Shown here in pieces: positions 1-7,143 of a stretch of DNA of 64,000 nt. This stretch comes from JAADFF01 sp013153035 (GTDB lineage: Bacteria; Coprothermobacterota; Coprothermobacteria; Coprothermobacterales; JAADFF01). The stretch's first letter is position 1; each line of letters begins with the position of its first letter. Position numbers and translations under genes: made by a program. The DNA lies in the NCBI GenBank assembly GCA_026184435.1, contig CP046447.1, one strand, 5' to 3'. Under the pieces are notes generated by a model. That model ran no database searches, had not been told where the DNA came from, and was given only the letters and a program-made list of their open reading frames with translations.

Positions 1-208
1 CCCTAGCATCGGGGAAACTTTTAGTACCTCTAAACACCATATGCTCTATGAGATGTGCCAGGCCTTCCCTTCCCTTATCTTCCGCTAAAGCCCCCACAGG
101 TACAAGAAGGGCAGACACCTGGGTAAGTGTATCCCTCTCCTCATAGGAAACAACAAAGCCGTCTATGATTTCCTCAAGTATGTGATTTCTCTTGGGAAAG
201 ACTACCAC
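1..208 (-). CDS. M16 family zinc peptidase, N-terminal fragment
   Basis: This is the first 69 codons of a gene cut by the left edge of the window. The translation contains HLIEHMVFRGTKSF, the inverted zinc motif HxxEH of the M16 (insulysin / processing-peptidase) family, at residues 51-55. In that family the two His bind zinc and the Glu is the catalytic base. The start chosen is GTG at 208, six bases after a strong AGAGGTGAG ribosome site that lies inside the end of the upstream S4-domain gene. The two reading frames overlap by 7 bases, which suggests translational coupling. Bacterial M16 proteins of this kind are often YmxG/PepR-like processing peptidases of about 420 residues. That identity is inferred from the N-terminus only. 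Confidence 0.8.
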   Translation of the reverse strand, partial: MVVFPKRNHILEEIIDGFVVSYEERDTLTQVSALLVPVGALAEDKGREGLAHLIEHMVFRGTKSFPDAR

Positions 209-462
209 TCCCGGCTCACCTCTTCTTTGGATATGAGTTTGACATAATCGGGAGATATACGCTTATTTGTAGGAACCTCAACAACCTCATACTCAAGTAG
301 CCATCGCCCTAATCTCACCTTTATCTTATCTCCTACCTTTACACGATAAGAAGGCTTGGCAACCTTTCCATTTACCCACACAAGCCCTTCACGGCATAAT
401 GCCTCTGCTAAGGTTCTCCTTTTGACAATTCGAGACAGTTGCATAAATTTATCCAGTCTCAT
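202..462 (-). CDS. rqcP: S4 RNA-binding protein, RqcP (YabO)-like
   Basis: An 86-residue protein that is almost entirely one S4 RNA-binding domain. It begins MRLDKFMQLSRIVKRRT and continues with EGLVWVNGKVAKPSYRVKVGD, which matches the family of RqcP (YabO) from Bacillus and, more distantly, Hsp15. RqcP binds stalled 50S subunits carrying peptidyl-tRNA and helps RqcH add alanine tails in ribosome quality control. Its position directly after a mazG-type gene repeats the yabN-yabO order of Firmicutes, which supports RqcP rather than Hsp15. The gene overlaps the upstream phosphatase-MazG gene by 14 bases and the downstream M16 gene by 7, so the three probably form one operon. No rqcH is visible in this window. 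Confidence 0.85.
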   Translation of the reverse strand: MRLDKFMQLSRIVKRRTLAEALCREGLVWVNGKVAKPSYRVKVGDKIKVRLGRWLLEYEVVEVPTNKRISPDYVKLISKEEVSREW

Positions 463-1690
463 TTTTCTTTACCTCCTGATACAACTTTTCCATTTCATCA
501 AGTGTCATATCTCTTAGATCAAGCCCTCGTTCTTCTGCTAACTTCTTCATAGCTCTAAAACGTCTACGGAACTTTTCTGTAGTATAACTGAGAGCACCTT
601 CAGGGTCAATACCTGCCAGCCTTGCAAGGTTAACGGCAACAAACAAGAGGTCTCCTATTTCCTCTCTAAGATTTTTTCTGTCGTTTTTCTTTATGGCTTC
701 CCATACCTCTCTAACCTCTTCTTCTACCTTATCCATAACCTCTTCAAGACGTGTCCAGTCAAATCCATATTGGGCCGCTTCATCTTGAACCCTAAATGCC
801 CATATAAGGGCAGAAGGACGGGGCTTTTTCTTTTCCTCACCTTTCTTCTCCTTCTTTTTCCATTTCTCCCACTTAGAGAGGACAGCAGCTGCATCGTCGC
901 TCTCTTCAAGGGCAAACACATGAGGGTGGCGACCTATCATCTTGTATGTTTCCTTTTTAATAACCTCCACCATGTCAAATTGTTTTTTCTCTTCGGCAAT
1001 AGTTACATGAAGAAGCAGATGTAGAAGAATATCTCCTACTTCACCGGCATATTCATCTATATCACCCTCCGCAATAGCATTCATAAGCTCAATAAGCTCT
1101 TCTTGAGAGAGTGCCACAAGCATCTGAGGCGTTAGCTTTCTATCCCATGGACATTCTTTCCTAAGAATATGCACAATACTGCGTATACGTAGATACCAAT
1201 ATGGTTCTGGGGCATCATTCCAAAACTCTTCAACTTCAATCTTTCTAACAAACTCTTCCTGTGCTGGCGTCTCTATACTACCGGGTCTTTTTTTTCTCAC
1301 TTCCATTATTGCCCTCTCACCTGTATACCCAAGACTCTTTAGATAAAAGGCAAGCATTGTTCCTGTACGTCCCACACCTGCACCACAGTGCACAAGCACA
1401 GGAGCTCCCTGAGAACGTTTGCGCCATACAAATTCAAGAAACTCCCATACCTGATATTCCTCAGGCACAGACATATCCTTTATGGGTAGATGGAGATAAT
1501 TGCGTGGTGACATTCCCATCTGAGAAAGGGCATAACTATCCAGTGGCTTCTCAGTCAAAGAAACAATGGCTTTTATGCCCTGCTGTTTGATGTATTCCCA
1601 ATGACTGGGAAGAGATGGCTTGGCACTACCGGCTATCACACCATCCTCCAACCATGAAAAGTTTAGTAAATCTATATCAAATTTATTCAT
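449..1690 (-). CDS. Fusion of dual-specificity phosphatase and two MazG domains
   Basis: A 413-residue protein with two unrelated parts. Residues 1-155 form a cysteine-dependent protein phosphatase domain. It has the P-loop HCGAGVGRTG at 101-110 (nucleophile Cys102, Arg108) and a likely general acid Asp72 in LPIKDMS. Residues 165-413 form a double MazG nucleotide pyrophosphohydrolase. The first unit has EEL-IEL and EVGDILLHLLLH (about 180-260). A Lys/Glu-rich linker of about 275-290 follows, then the second unit with VEEEVREVW and EEIGDLLF (about 318-395). The Glu/Asp residues that bind magnesium in MazG are kept in both. In Bacillus the neighbour of rqcP is YabN, a methylase-MazG fusion; here a phosphatase replaces the methylase. 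MazG cleaves NTPs to NMP and pyrophosphate. The phosphatase target is unknown. The start has GGAGGTGA seven bases upstream. Confidence 0.85.
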   Translation of the reverse strand: MNKFDIDLLNFSWLEDGVIAGSAKPSLPSHWEYIKQQGIKAIVSLTEKPLDSYALSQMGMSPRNYLHLPIKDMSVPEEYQVWEFLEFVWRKRSQGAPVLVHCGAGVGRTGTMLAFYLKSLGYTGERAIMEVRKKRPGSIETPAQEEFVRKIEVEEFWNDAPEPYWYLRIRSIVHILRKECPWDRKLTPQMLVALSQEELIELMNAIAEGDIDEYAGEVGDILLHLLLHVTIAEEKKQFDMVEVIKKETYKMIGRHPHVFALEESDDAAAVLSKWEKWKKKEKKGEEKKKPRPSALIWAFRVQDEAAQYGFDWTRLEEVMDKVEEEVREVWEAIKKNDRKNLREEIGDLLFVAVNLARLAGIDPEGALSYTTEKFRRRFRAMKKLAEERGLDLRDMTLDEMEKLYQEVKKNETG

Positions 1691-1819
1691 CTATATTCAC
1701 CTCCGTATAACACTACGTTCTATGCCATTATATACCAGTAGCGAATGACATAATATGCAAATATTTGTGCATTTTTGGTAGAATGTTCATATACTATATG
1801 CACATGGAGGTGAATGTTT

Positions 1820-3826
1820 ATGAACCTTGGTCTCATCGGCCTCATCACGGCAATTGTCGGACTATCGTTCGCACTTTACATGGCCGTATACATCACCCGA
1901 ATCAAGGTAGAAAATGAAAGAATTAAAGAACTACAAAATGCCATTCGTGAAGGAGCTATGGCATTTCTCACACAGGAATACATGGTAGTTTTGCCATGGG
2001 CTCTTGTTGTCTTCGGACTGTTGTGGTGGATATTAAACATTAAGGTAGCATTGGCATTTTTATTTGGTGCATCTTTATCACTTCTTGCAGGATATACAGG
2101 CATGTATATAGCAACTGAGGCAAATGGTAAAACAACAGAGGCAGCCAAGAAGGGTATAGGTCAGGCCCTTAGGGTTGCATTCACAGGTGGCTCAGTTATG
2201 GGACTAATGGTATCAAGTTTTGGTATCTTGGGTATATCTATCATTCTTCTTTTATATGGACCATATCTGCAAAATGACTTTCTCAAAGAGGCCGCCAAGG
2301 TTATCAGTGGTTTCTCCATGGGGGCTTCCTTTGTTGCCCTGTTTGCCCGTGTTGGTGGCGGTATCTACACCAAGGCAGCCGATGTGGGCGCCGACCTTGT
2401 GGGTAAAGTAGAGGCTGGTATTCCTGAGGATGATCCAAGAAATCCAGCCGTTATTGCAGACAATGTCGGTGATAATGTCGGTGATATAGCAGGCATGGGA
2501 GCAGACCTTTATGAATCTTATGTTGGTGCTACAGTGGCATCTCTACTCCTCGGATATTCCTATTACGCATCTCAAGGTGGAGACGCCATGAAAGGACTGT
2601 CGTTTCCTATATTTGTTGTTGTCATCGGTCTCATCTCCGCTCTCATAACTGTTCTCACCGTTAGATATCTGGCAAAATCTGAAAAATACCATCCGGCCAT
2701 CATATTCCATATAGGTAATGGTATTGTGGCAGTATTATTTATTGGACTCATATTCTGGGTAAAGTCATATCTGAATGTATCGATGAATGAGGTATGGGCT
2801 ACAATCATAGGACTCCTCACTGGTATCTTTATAGGCATAGTGACAGACTACTACACAATGCGTACCCCTGTAAAGAAGATTGCAGAGGCATCACAAACCG
2901 GCCCTGCTACAAATATCCTTATGGGTCTTGCTGTAGGAATGGAATCAACTCTGCTTTCCACTCTGGCTATAGCAGTAGCGGTACTGTGGACATATAACCT
3001 TACGGGCCTCTATGGAATAGCACTGGCCGGTATTGGTATGCTATCCACACTAGGTTTCTCTCTGTCTGTTGATGCATATGGTCCTATCGCCGACAATGCC
3101 GGTGGTATTGCCGAAATGTCTCACCAGCCACCAGAAGTTAGAGAGCGCACAGATATGCTAGACAGCTTAGGTAACACAACAGCAGCTATTGGTAAAGGGT
3201 TTGCTATAGGCTCCGCTGCCCTGACAGCACTTGCCCTATTCTCCGCCTACCAGGAGGCCGTGAATATAAAGGTGCTCAACCTCGTTGACCCTAAGATTGT
3301 ATTTGGTTTCTTCGTCGGTGGCGTACTTCCCTTCTTCTTCTCGGCCCTAGTTATCAATGCCGTATCTAAGGCCGCAGAAGAAATGGTCGAAGAGGTTAGA
3401 AGGCAGTTTAGAGAGATACCCGGTATCATGGAAGGCACCGGTAAACCTGATTATGCCTCCTGTGTACGTATTAGCACCAAAGGGGCCCTTAAGGCAATGG
3501 TTGTACCAGCTCTTATTGCCGTCGTCGTCCCATTCCTTATATTCTTTACCATAGGTAAAGAGGCCCTTGGTGGAGCACTTGCGGGTCAGACACTAACGGC
3601 CTTCCTTCTTGCCCTGTTTATGGCAAACTCCGGTGGTGCATGGGATAACGCCAAGAAACTCATTGAATCGGGCTTTTTGGGTGGTAAAGGCTCAGATGCC
3701 CATAAAGCAGCCGTTGTTGGAGATACAGTTGGTGATCCACTAAAGGACACAGCAGGACCATCTCTTAATATCCTTATGAAGCTGACAACCATCATTTCCC
3801 TCGTATTTATTGCTGCACTTGTGTAA
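1820..3826 (+). CDS. hppA: Membrane-bound ion-pumping pyrophosphatase
   Basis: A polytopic membrane enzyme of about 668 residues, the usual length for the family. It hydrolyses cytoplasmic pyrophosphate and uses the energy to pump H+ or Na+ outward. The pyrophosphate-binding signature is present (DVGADLVGKVE, then DDPRNPAVIADNVGDNVGD, then GADLYESYVG), and the C-terminal aspartate cluster GDTVGDPLKDTAGP is intact. The residue that separates potassium-dependent from potassium-independent enzymes is Ala in LGNTTAAIGKG, so a K+-dependent type is expected. The sequence alone does not tell me whether Na+ or H+ is pumped. An ATG at 1814 directly abuts the GGAGGTGA ribosome site, so the ATG at 1820 is preferred. 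The gene stands alone and ends in a strong terminator. Such pumps are common in energy-limited anaerobes and thermophiles. Confidence 0.95.
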   Translation: MNLGLIGLITAIVGLSFALYMAVYITRIKVENERIKELQNAIREGAMAFLTQEYMVVLPWALVVFGLLWWILNIKVALAFLFGASLSLLAGYTGMYIATEANGKTTEAAKKGIGQALRVAFTGGSVMGLMVSSFGILGISIILLLYGPYLQNDFLKEAAKVISGFSMGASFVALFARVGGGIYTKAADVGADLVGKVEAGIPEDDPRNPAVIADNVGDNVGDIAGMGADLYESYVGATVASLLLGYSYYASQGGDAMKGLSFPIFVVVIGLISALITVLTVRYLAKSEKYHPAIIFHIGNGIVAVLFIGLIFWVKSYLNVSMNEVWATIIGLLTGIFIGIVTDYYTMRTPVKKIAEASQTGPATNILMGLAVGMESTLLSTLAIAVAVLWTYNLTGLYGIALAGIGMLSTLGFSLSVDAYGPIADNAGGIAEMSHQPPEVRERTDMLDSLGNTTAAIGKGFAIGSAALTALALFSAYQEAVNIKVLNLVDPKIVFGFFVGGVLPFFFSALVINAVSKAAEEMVEEVRRQFREIPGIMEGTGKPDYASCVRISTKGALKAMVVPALIAVVVPFLIFFTIGKEALGGALAGQTLTAFLLALFMANSGGAWDNAKKLIESGFLGGKGSDAHKAAVVGDTVGDPLKDTAGPSLNILMKLTTIISLVFIAALV

Positions 3827-3847
3827 AAGCATTTCAGACTTGACTAT

Positions 3848-3880
3848 AAGGGGGCTCGTATGAGCCCCCTTTATCTTTTC
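3848..3880 (+). terminator. Intrinsic terminator after hppA
   Basis: A perfect hairpin, AAGGGGGCTC with a four-base loop and GAGCCCCCTT, followed by TATCTTTT. It lies 21 bases past the hppA stop codon. Confidence 0.9.
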
Positions 3881-4093
3881 TATACTTCTAAGAAAGCAGA
3901 CATAAAATCATACTATGTAGAAATACAAAAACTTTCAAATGACATGCTACTTGTGGGAGTACCTCACCAACTTACCTTATGAAATAAAAATCCGTTAGCA
4001 AGCATTATGCACTACATATTGGCATAAAAACTATCTGCAATCTAATCTACTCATCGTTTATATCCATATCAGAAGAAGGCACAAATTCCAACG
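3881..4093. other. AT-rich intergenic stretch, no gene seen
   Basis: Together with its flanking terminators this makes a gene-free gap of about 325 bases between convergent hppA and the HU gene. I see no ORF with a ribosome site, no tRNA-like fold and no obvious repeat. Confidence 0.6.
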
Positions 4094-4130
4094 CAAAAAA
4101 ACAAAAAGGGGAAAGCTAACGCCTTCCCCT
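4094..4130 (-). terminator. Intrinsic terminator after the HU gene
   Basis: Read on the minus strand, GGGGAAGG and CTTTCCCC form a hairpin followed by a T-rich run (CTTTTTGTTTTTTT). It begins about 23 bases after the HU stop codon. Confidence 0.8.
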
Positions 4131-4152
4131 CAGGTAGAAACCACCCACCTAT

Positions 4153-4479
4153 TTATTTCTTCTTTTTCTTCTTGCAGGGCTTTTTCTTCTTTGTCTTCTT
4201 GGCCTCTTCCATAACGGCAGCTTTCAGCTTAGAACCTACACGGAACACAGGAACAATTCTCTTTGGAACCTTAATAGGTTCTTTGGTCTGGGGATTGATG
4301 TAAGTTCTCTCTTTACGCTCTGCTACAGTGAATGTACCAAAACCTGTGAGTTTAACTTCCTCTTTCTTCTTCAAAGTCTCCATAACTACCTCGGTAAATG
4401 CATCGATAACAGCCTTAACCTGTTTCTGAGGAAGTCCTGTCTTCTCAGCAATGGCCTTGACGAGAGTCTTCTTGTCCAT
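4153..4479 (-). CDS. hup: HU-family DNA-binding protein with lysine-rich tail
   Basis: A histone-like nucleoid protein. The core is a normal HU fold: MDKKTLVKAIAEKTGLPQ, then GFGTFTVAERKERTYINP with the DNA-binding beta arm, then VPVFRVGSKLK. HU dimers bend and compact DNA. After residue 90 the protein runs on into a basic tail of about 18 residues made almost only of lysine with one Pro-Cys. Standard HU is about 90 residues and lacks this. Lysine tails occur on HU-like proteins of actinobacteria and some other groups and increase DNA compaction. The preferred start is the second Met (4479), 7-8 bases from AAGGAGGG; the first Met at 4485 is too close to that site. The gene is monocistronic with its own terminator. 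Confidence 0.92.
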   Translation of the reverse strand: MDKKTLVKAIAEKTGLPQKQVKAVIDAFTEVVMETLKKKEEVKLTGFGTFTVAERKERTYINPQTKEPIKVPKRIVPVFRVGSKLKAAVMEEAKKTKKKKPCKKKKKK

Positions 4480-4640
4480 ACACATACCCTCCTTTCTGAA
4501 GCGGGATTATTAACAATTTTCTTTTACACAAGATATATTACAACATTAACTGCGATTTTTTCGCATCAGATAGAGGTATCTATAAGTATTTGGGGTATAT
4601 TTTATAAAGTTCCTGTAAAGAACATCATATATATGGGGTT

Positions 4641-4680
4641 AATTTAAAACAAAGAGGGCCGATGTACCATCGGCCCTCTC
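4641..4680 (-). terminator. Intrinsic terminator after tRNA-Leu
   Basis: An 11 bp perfect stem (GAGGGCCGATG / CATCGGCCCTC) with a three-base loop, followed on the minus strand by TTTGTTTTAAA. It begins seven bases past the tRNA 3' end. Confidence 0.9.
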
Positions 4681-4684
4681 TATC

Positions 4685-4773
4685 TGGTGCCGAGGGCGGG
4701 ATTCGAACCCGCACGGGCTTTAGGGCCCAGAGGATTTTGAGTCCCCTGCGTCTTCCAGTTCCGCCACCTCGGC
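4685..4773 (-). tRNA. tRNA-Leu (anticodon CAA)
   Basis: A class II tRNA of 89 bases including an encoded CCA. The acceptor stem is GCCGAGG / CCTCGGC with discriminator A. The anticodon loop is CT-CAA-AA inside a GGGA/TCCC stem, so it reads UUG codons. The variable arm is long (CTGGGCCCTAAAGCCC region), as expected for leucine tRNA. The T arm has GGTTCGAATCC. The gene is transcribed alone, with a terminator directly downstream. Confidence 0.95.
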
Positions 4774-4800
4774 ACACTGCAAGGTTTATTTTACCATCTT

Positions 4801-5058
4801 TTAGGCATATGTATCAAGTCTTCTACGGTAATAGTATTGTCTTGTATTAGATTCCTGCACTCTATTGTCAACATCCTTACTACGGCTATTTCTCACACTT
4901 CTATATGGAGCATATGTCTGCACCCTCATGGCCTCATAGCGGGCATTCCTTGCCAGCCTTGCATTTTCAGAACGACCCACAGAGGCTGACCTCACTGGTA
5001 CAGCCTTTCTTATTGGGTCTACTGGCACAAACCTGTATGCCGATATTCCACTAAGCAT
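4801..5058 (-). CDS. Hypothetical small basic protein
   Basis: An 85-residue protein that I do not recognise. It is rich in Arg, Ser and Tyr and has no hydrophobic segment, cysteine pair or known motif. The C-terminal half (from about residue 45) is likely disordered and strongly positive (VRNSRSKDVDNRV, YYYRRR). The coding call rests on a good ribosome site, GAGGTGAT, six bases before the ATG, and on its place between mtnA and the tRNA gene on the same strand. It may be a nucleic-acid or ribosome-associated protein, but this is only inferred from charge. Confidence 0.55.
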   Translation of the reverse strand: MLSGISAYRFVPVDPIRKAVPVRSASVGRSENARLARNARYEAMRVQTYAPYRSVRNSRSKDVDNRVQESNTRQYYYRRRLDTYA

Positions 5059-5081
5059 GGTCCATCACCTCTATATATATT

Positions 5082-6161
5082 CTACTCAATATCTACATCG
5101 GAATGCCTGCTGAAAAATTCTCTTATAGCCTCCTCATTAGGATGCCATATGGTACCAAGCTCGGTGATAATACCGGTAATAAGATGGTGAGGTGTCACAT
5201 CAAATACAGGATTATATACATCTATATCTTCCGGTGTAATAGGACAACCACCACACAGCATAACCTCTTCTTTAGACCTTTCTTCAATGGGTATATCTTC
5301 ACCGGTAACAGTATCAAAGTCGAATGTAGACACGGGAGCAGCAACAAAGAAAGGTATCCCCATAGAGTGGGCAACAGTGGCAAGCATAAATGTACCTATC
5401 TTGTTGGCTGTATCTCCATTTCTGGCAATGCGATCGGCACCAACAATAATAGCCCTTACCCTTTTCTCTTTCATGGTGATGGCAGAGGCACCATCGGCTA
5501 TCAGTGAAAATGGTATACCCTCTTTCTTCAGCTCATAGGCCGTCAGTCTTGCTCCTTGTAGAAAAGGCCGTGTCTCCAGAGGATATACGTGCATCTTCTT
5601 ACCAGCCCAGTATATAGCCCTAATGACACCAAGAGCTGTACCTATACCACCTGTAGCCAGTGCACCTGTATTACAAATAGTCATGATACGGATATCGTCC
5701 ATACTCTGGAATATCTCCAGCCCATGCCGTGCTATGGCCATATCTTCTTCTTGCTGTCTTTTGAGTAGCTTTCTGGCTCTCTCTATAAGCAAAGTCCGTA
5801 TCTCAAAGGGCATGGCATCACCAAGAGGTAAATCCTCCAGTGCCCTATCTATCTCTTTGGCAAGATTAACGGCTGTTGGTCTAGCACTTTTCAGCTTCTG
5901 GGCAATCTCCAAAAACTTCTCAGGGGTATATGAAGAGGAGGCTTCAAGGTCGGTAATGGCGAGCACAAGCCCAAAGACACCCACAATACCAAGCAAAGGT
6001 GCTCCCCTAACAATCATCTCCTTGATGGCGTTGTATATATCTTCTGCTGTTTTACCCTCTACCCATACCTCTTCACGGGGTAGTTTCCTTTGGTCAAGCA
6101 TCTTTAAAACACCATATGTTTCATCCCATATAATGGGTTTTACTCCCGGAGCTACATTCAT
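5082..6161 (-). CDS. mtnA: S-methyl-5-thioribose-1-phosphate isomerase
   Basis: A protein of about 359 residues in the MtnA / eIF2B-alpha-like isomerase family. MtnA converts 5-methylthioribose-1-phosphate to 5-methylthioribulose-1-phosphate in the methionine salvage pathway. Signature segments are present: IVRGAPLLGIVGVFGL near the N-terminus, the catalytic-cysteine loop CNTGALATGGIGTALGVI, RPFLQGARLTA, and GADRIARNGDTANKIGT with the catalytic Asp. The start chosen is ATG 6161, seven bases after GGAGGTGA. An in-frame ATG at 6194 would place 33 bases inside the upstream gene. The stop of the upstream threonylcarbamoyl-AMP synthase lies 1 base before this start, so the genes are coupled. No other methionine salvage gene is seen in the window. 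Confidence 0.93.
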   Translation of the reverse strand: MNVAPGVKPIIWDETYGVLKMLDQRKLPREEVWVEGKTAEDIYNAIKEMIVRGAPLLGIVGVFGLVLAITDLEASSSYTPEKFLEIAQKLKSARPTAVNLAKEIDRALEDLPLGDAMPFEIRTLLIERARKLLKRQQEEDMAIARHGLEIFQSMDDIRIMTICNTGALATGGIGTALGVIRAIYWAGKKMHVYPLETRPFLQGARLTAYELKKEGIPFSLIADGASAITMKEKRVRAIIVGADRIARNGDTANKIGTFMLATVAHSMGIPFFVAAPVSTFDFDTVTGEDIPIEERSKEEVMLCGGCPITPEDIDVYNPVFDVTPHHLITGIITELGTIWHPNEEAIREFFSRHSDVDIE

Positions 6162-6162
6162 A

Positions 6163-7140
6163 TCACTCACCTCCATGGATATATGTGGCCGCACGACTCA
6201 TTCGCTCGTTAACAGCCATTCCAACCCCTTCATTTTCTACCATAAGTGCGGCAATAACTTCCCCTTCCATTCTATCAGCATCTCTCAATGCCATATACAG
6301 CCTAGCAGCTGCATCCTTCTCATCACTGCCCAGCGATATAAATCTGTCTGTAATATCCCTATATTTTTCCAATGCTATGGCGATAGCACCATGCTCCTCA
6401 ACAAATCTCATAAACGCCTCTTCATCTTTAAAAACATGTAGCGGTTTTTCAGGGGCATAGTGCCTATAGGCATGGCCCGGTGAAAGGGGTCTACCATCTT
6501 TGGGTTTTACATGTATCTCTACAGGTTTACCGGTAACCTTCTGTATATCTTCAGGTGTAATAGCACCCAACCTGTATATCTTTAGTGGCACATCGGTGGC
6601 ATCTACCACCGTAGACTCTACTCCTACGGCCACAGATCCACCATCTATGATAAACACCTTGTCACCAAAATCTTCAAAGACATGCTGTGCCGATGTGGGA
6701 CTGGGTCTTCCAGATAAGTTGGCACTGGGAGCGGCAATAGGTGTACCGGCATACTCAATAAGCTTTAGGGCATATGGATGTGCAGGCATTCTCACCGCCA
6801 CAGTAGGAAGACCACCTCTAACAACAGATGGTACAGAACCTTTAGCAGGAAGAATAATAGATAGAGGACCGGGCCACAAATTTTCCATCATTGCCCTTGC
6901 ATAATCTGGTATATATTCATAGAGAAAATCAAGCCAGTAAAGGGTATCTATATGTACAATAAGCGGATTATCTGCCGGTCTACCCTTTAGTGCAAAGATC
7001 TGCCTTACGGCATCAGGATTAAAGGCATCGGCACCAAGCCCATAAACGGTCTCTGTGGGAAAAGAGACAACCCCACCGTTTCTAATAATATTAGCCCCTT
7101 TTTTCACACATACGAGGGAACCACTCTCACGGCAAACCAC
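6163..7140 (-). CDS. Threonylcarbamoyl-AMP synthase, Sua5 type
   Basis: A protein of 325 residues that makes L-threonylcarbamoyladenylate from threonine, bicarbonate and ATP, the first step in forming t6A37 on ANN-decoding tRNAs. The YrdC domain fills residues 1-200: KKGANIIRNGGVVSFPTETVYGLGADAF, KGRPADNPLIVHI, the SANLSGRPSPTSAQHV loop and VGVESTVVDAT. A linker starting at KPVEIHVKPKDGRPLSPG leads to a C-terminal Sua5 domain of about 110 residues. The two-domain length makes this the Sua5/YwlC class rather than short TsaC. The start is GTG 7140, seven bases after GGAGGT, which overlaps the end of the upstream beta-propeller gene. Confidence 0.93.
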   Translation of the reverse strand: MVCRESGSLVCVKKGANIIRNGGVVSFPTETVYGLGADAFNPDAVRQIFALKGRPADNPLIVHIDTLYWLDFLYEYIPDYARAMMENLWPGPLSIILPAKGSVPSVVRGGLPTVAVRMPAHPYALKLIEYAGTPIAAPSANLSGRPSPTSAQHVFEDFGDKVFIIDGGSVAVGVESTVVDATDVPLKIYRLGAITPEDIQKVTGKPVEIHVKPKDGRPLSPGHAYRHYAPEKPLHVFKDEEAFMRFVEEHGAIAIALEKYRDITDRFISLGSDEKDAAARLYMALRDADRMEGEVIAALMVENEGVGMAVNERMSRAATYIHGGE

Positions 7141-7143
7141 CAG

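Noticed and set aside
5623..6441. A long open frame of 272 codons on the plus strand opposite mtnA and the threonylcarbamoyl-AMP synthase gene
   Set aside because: It is antisense to two clear enzyme genes, has no ribosome site and its translation looks like a shadow (Ser/Ile/Leu-rich low complexity).
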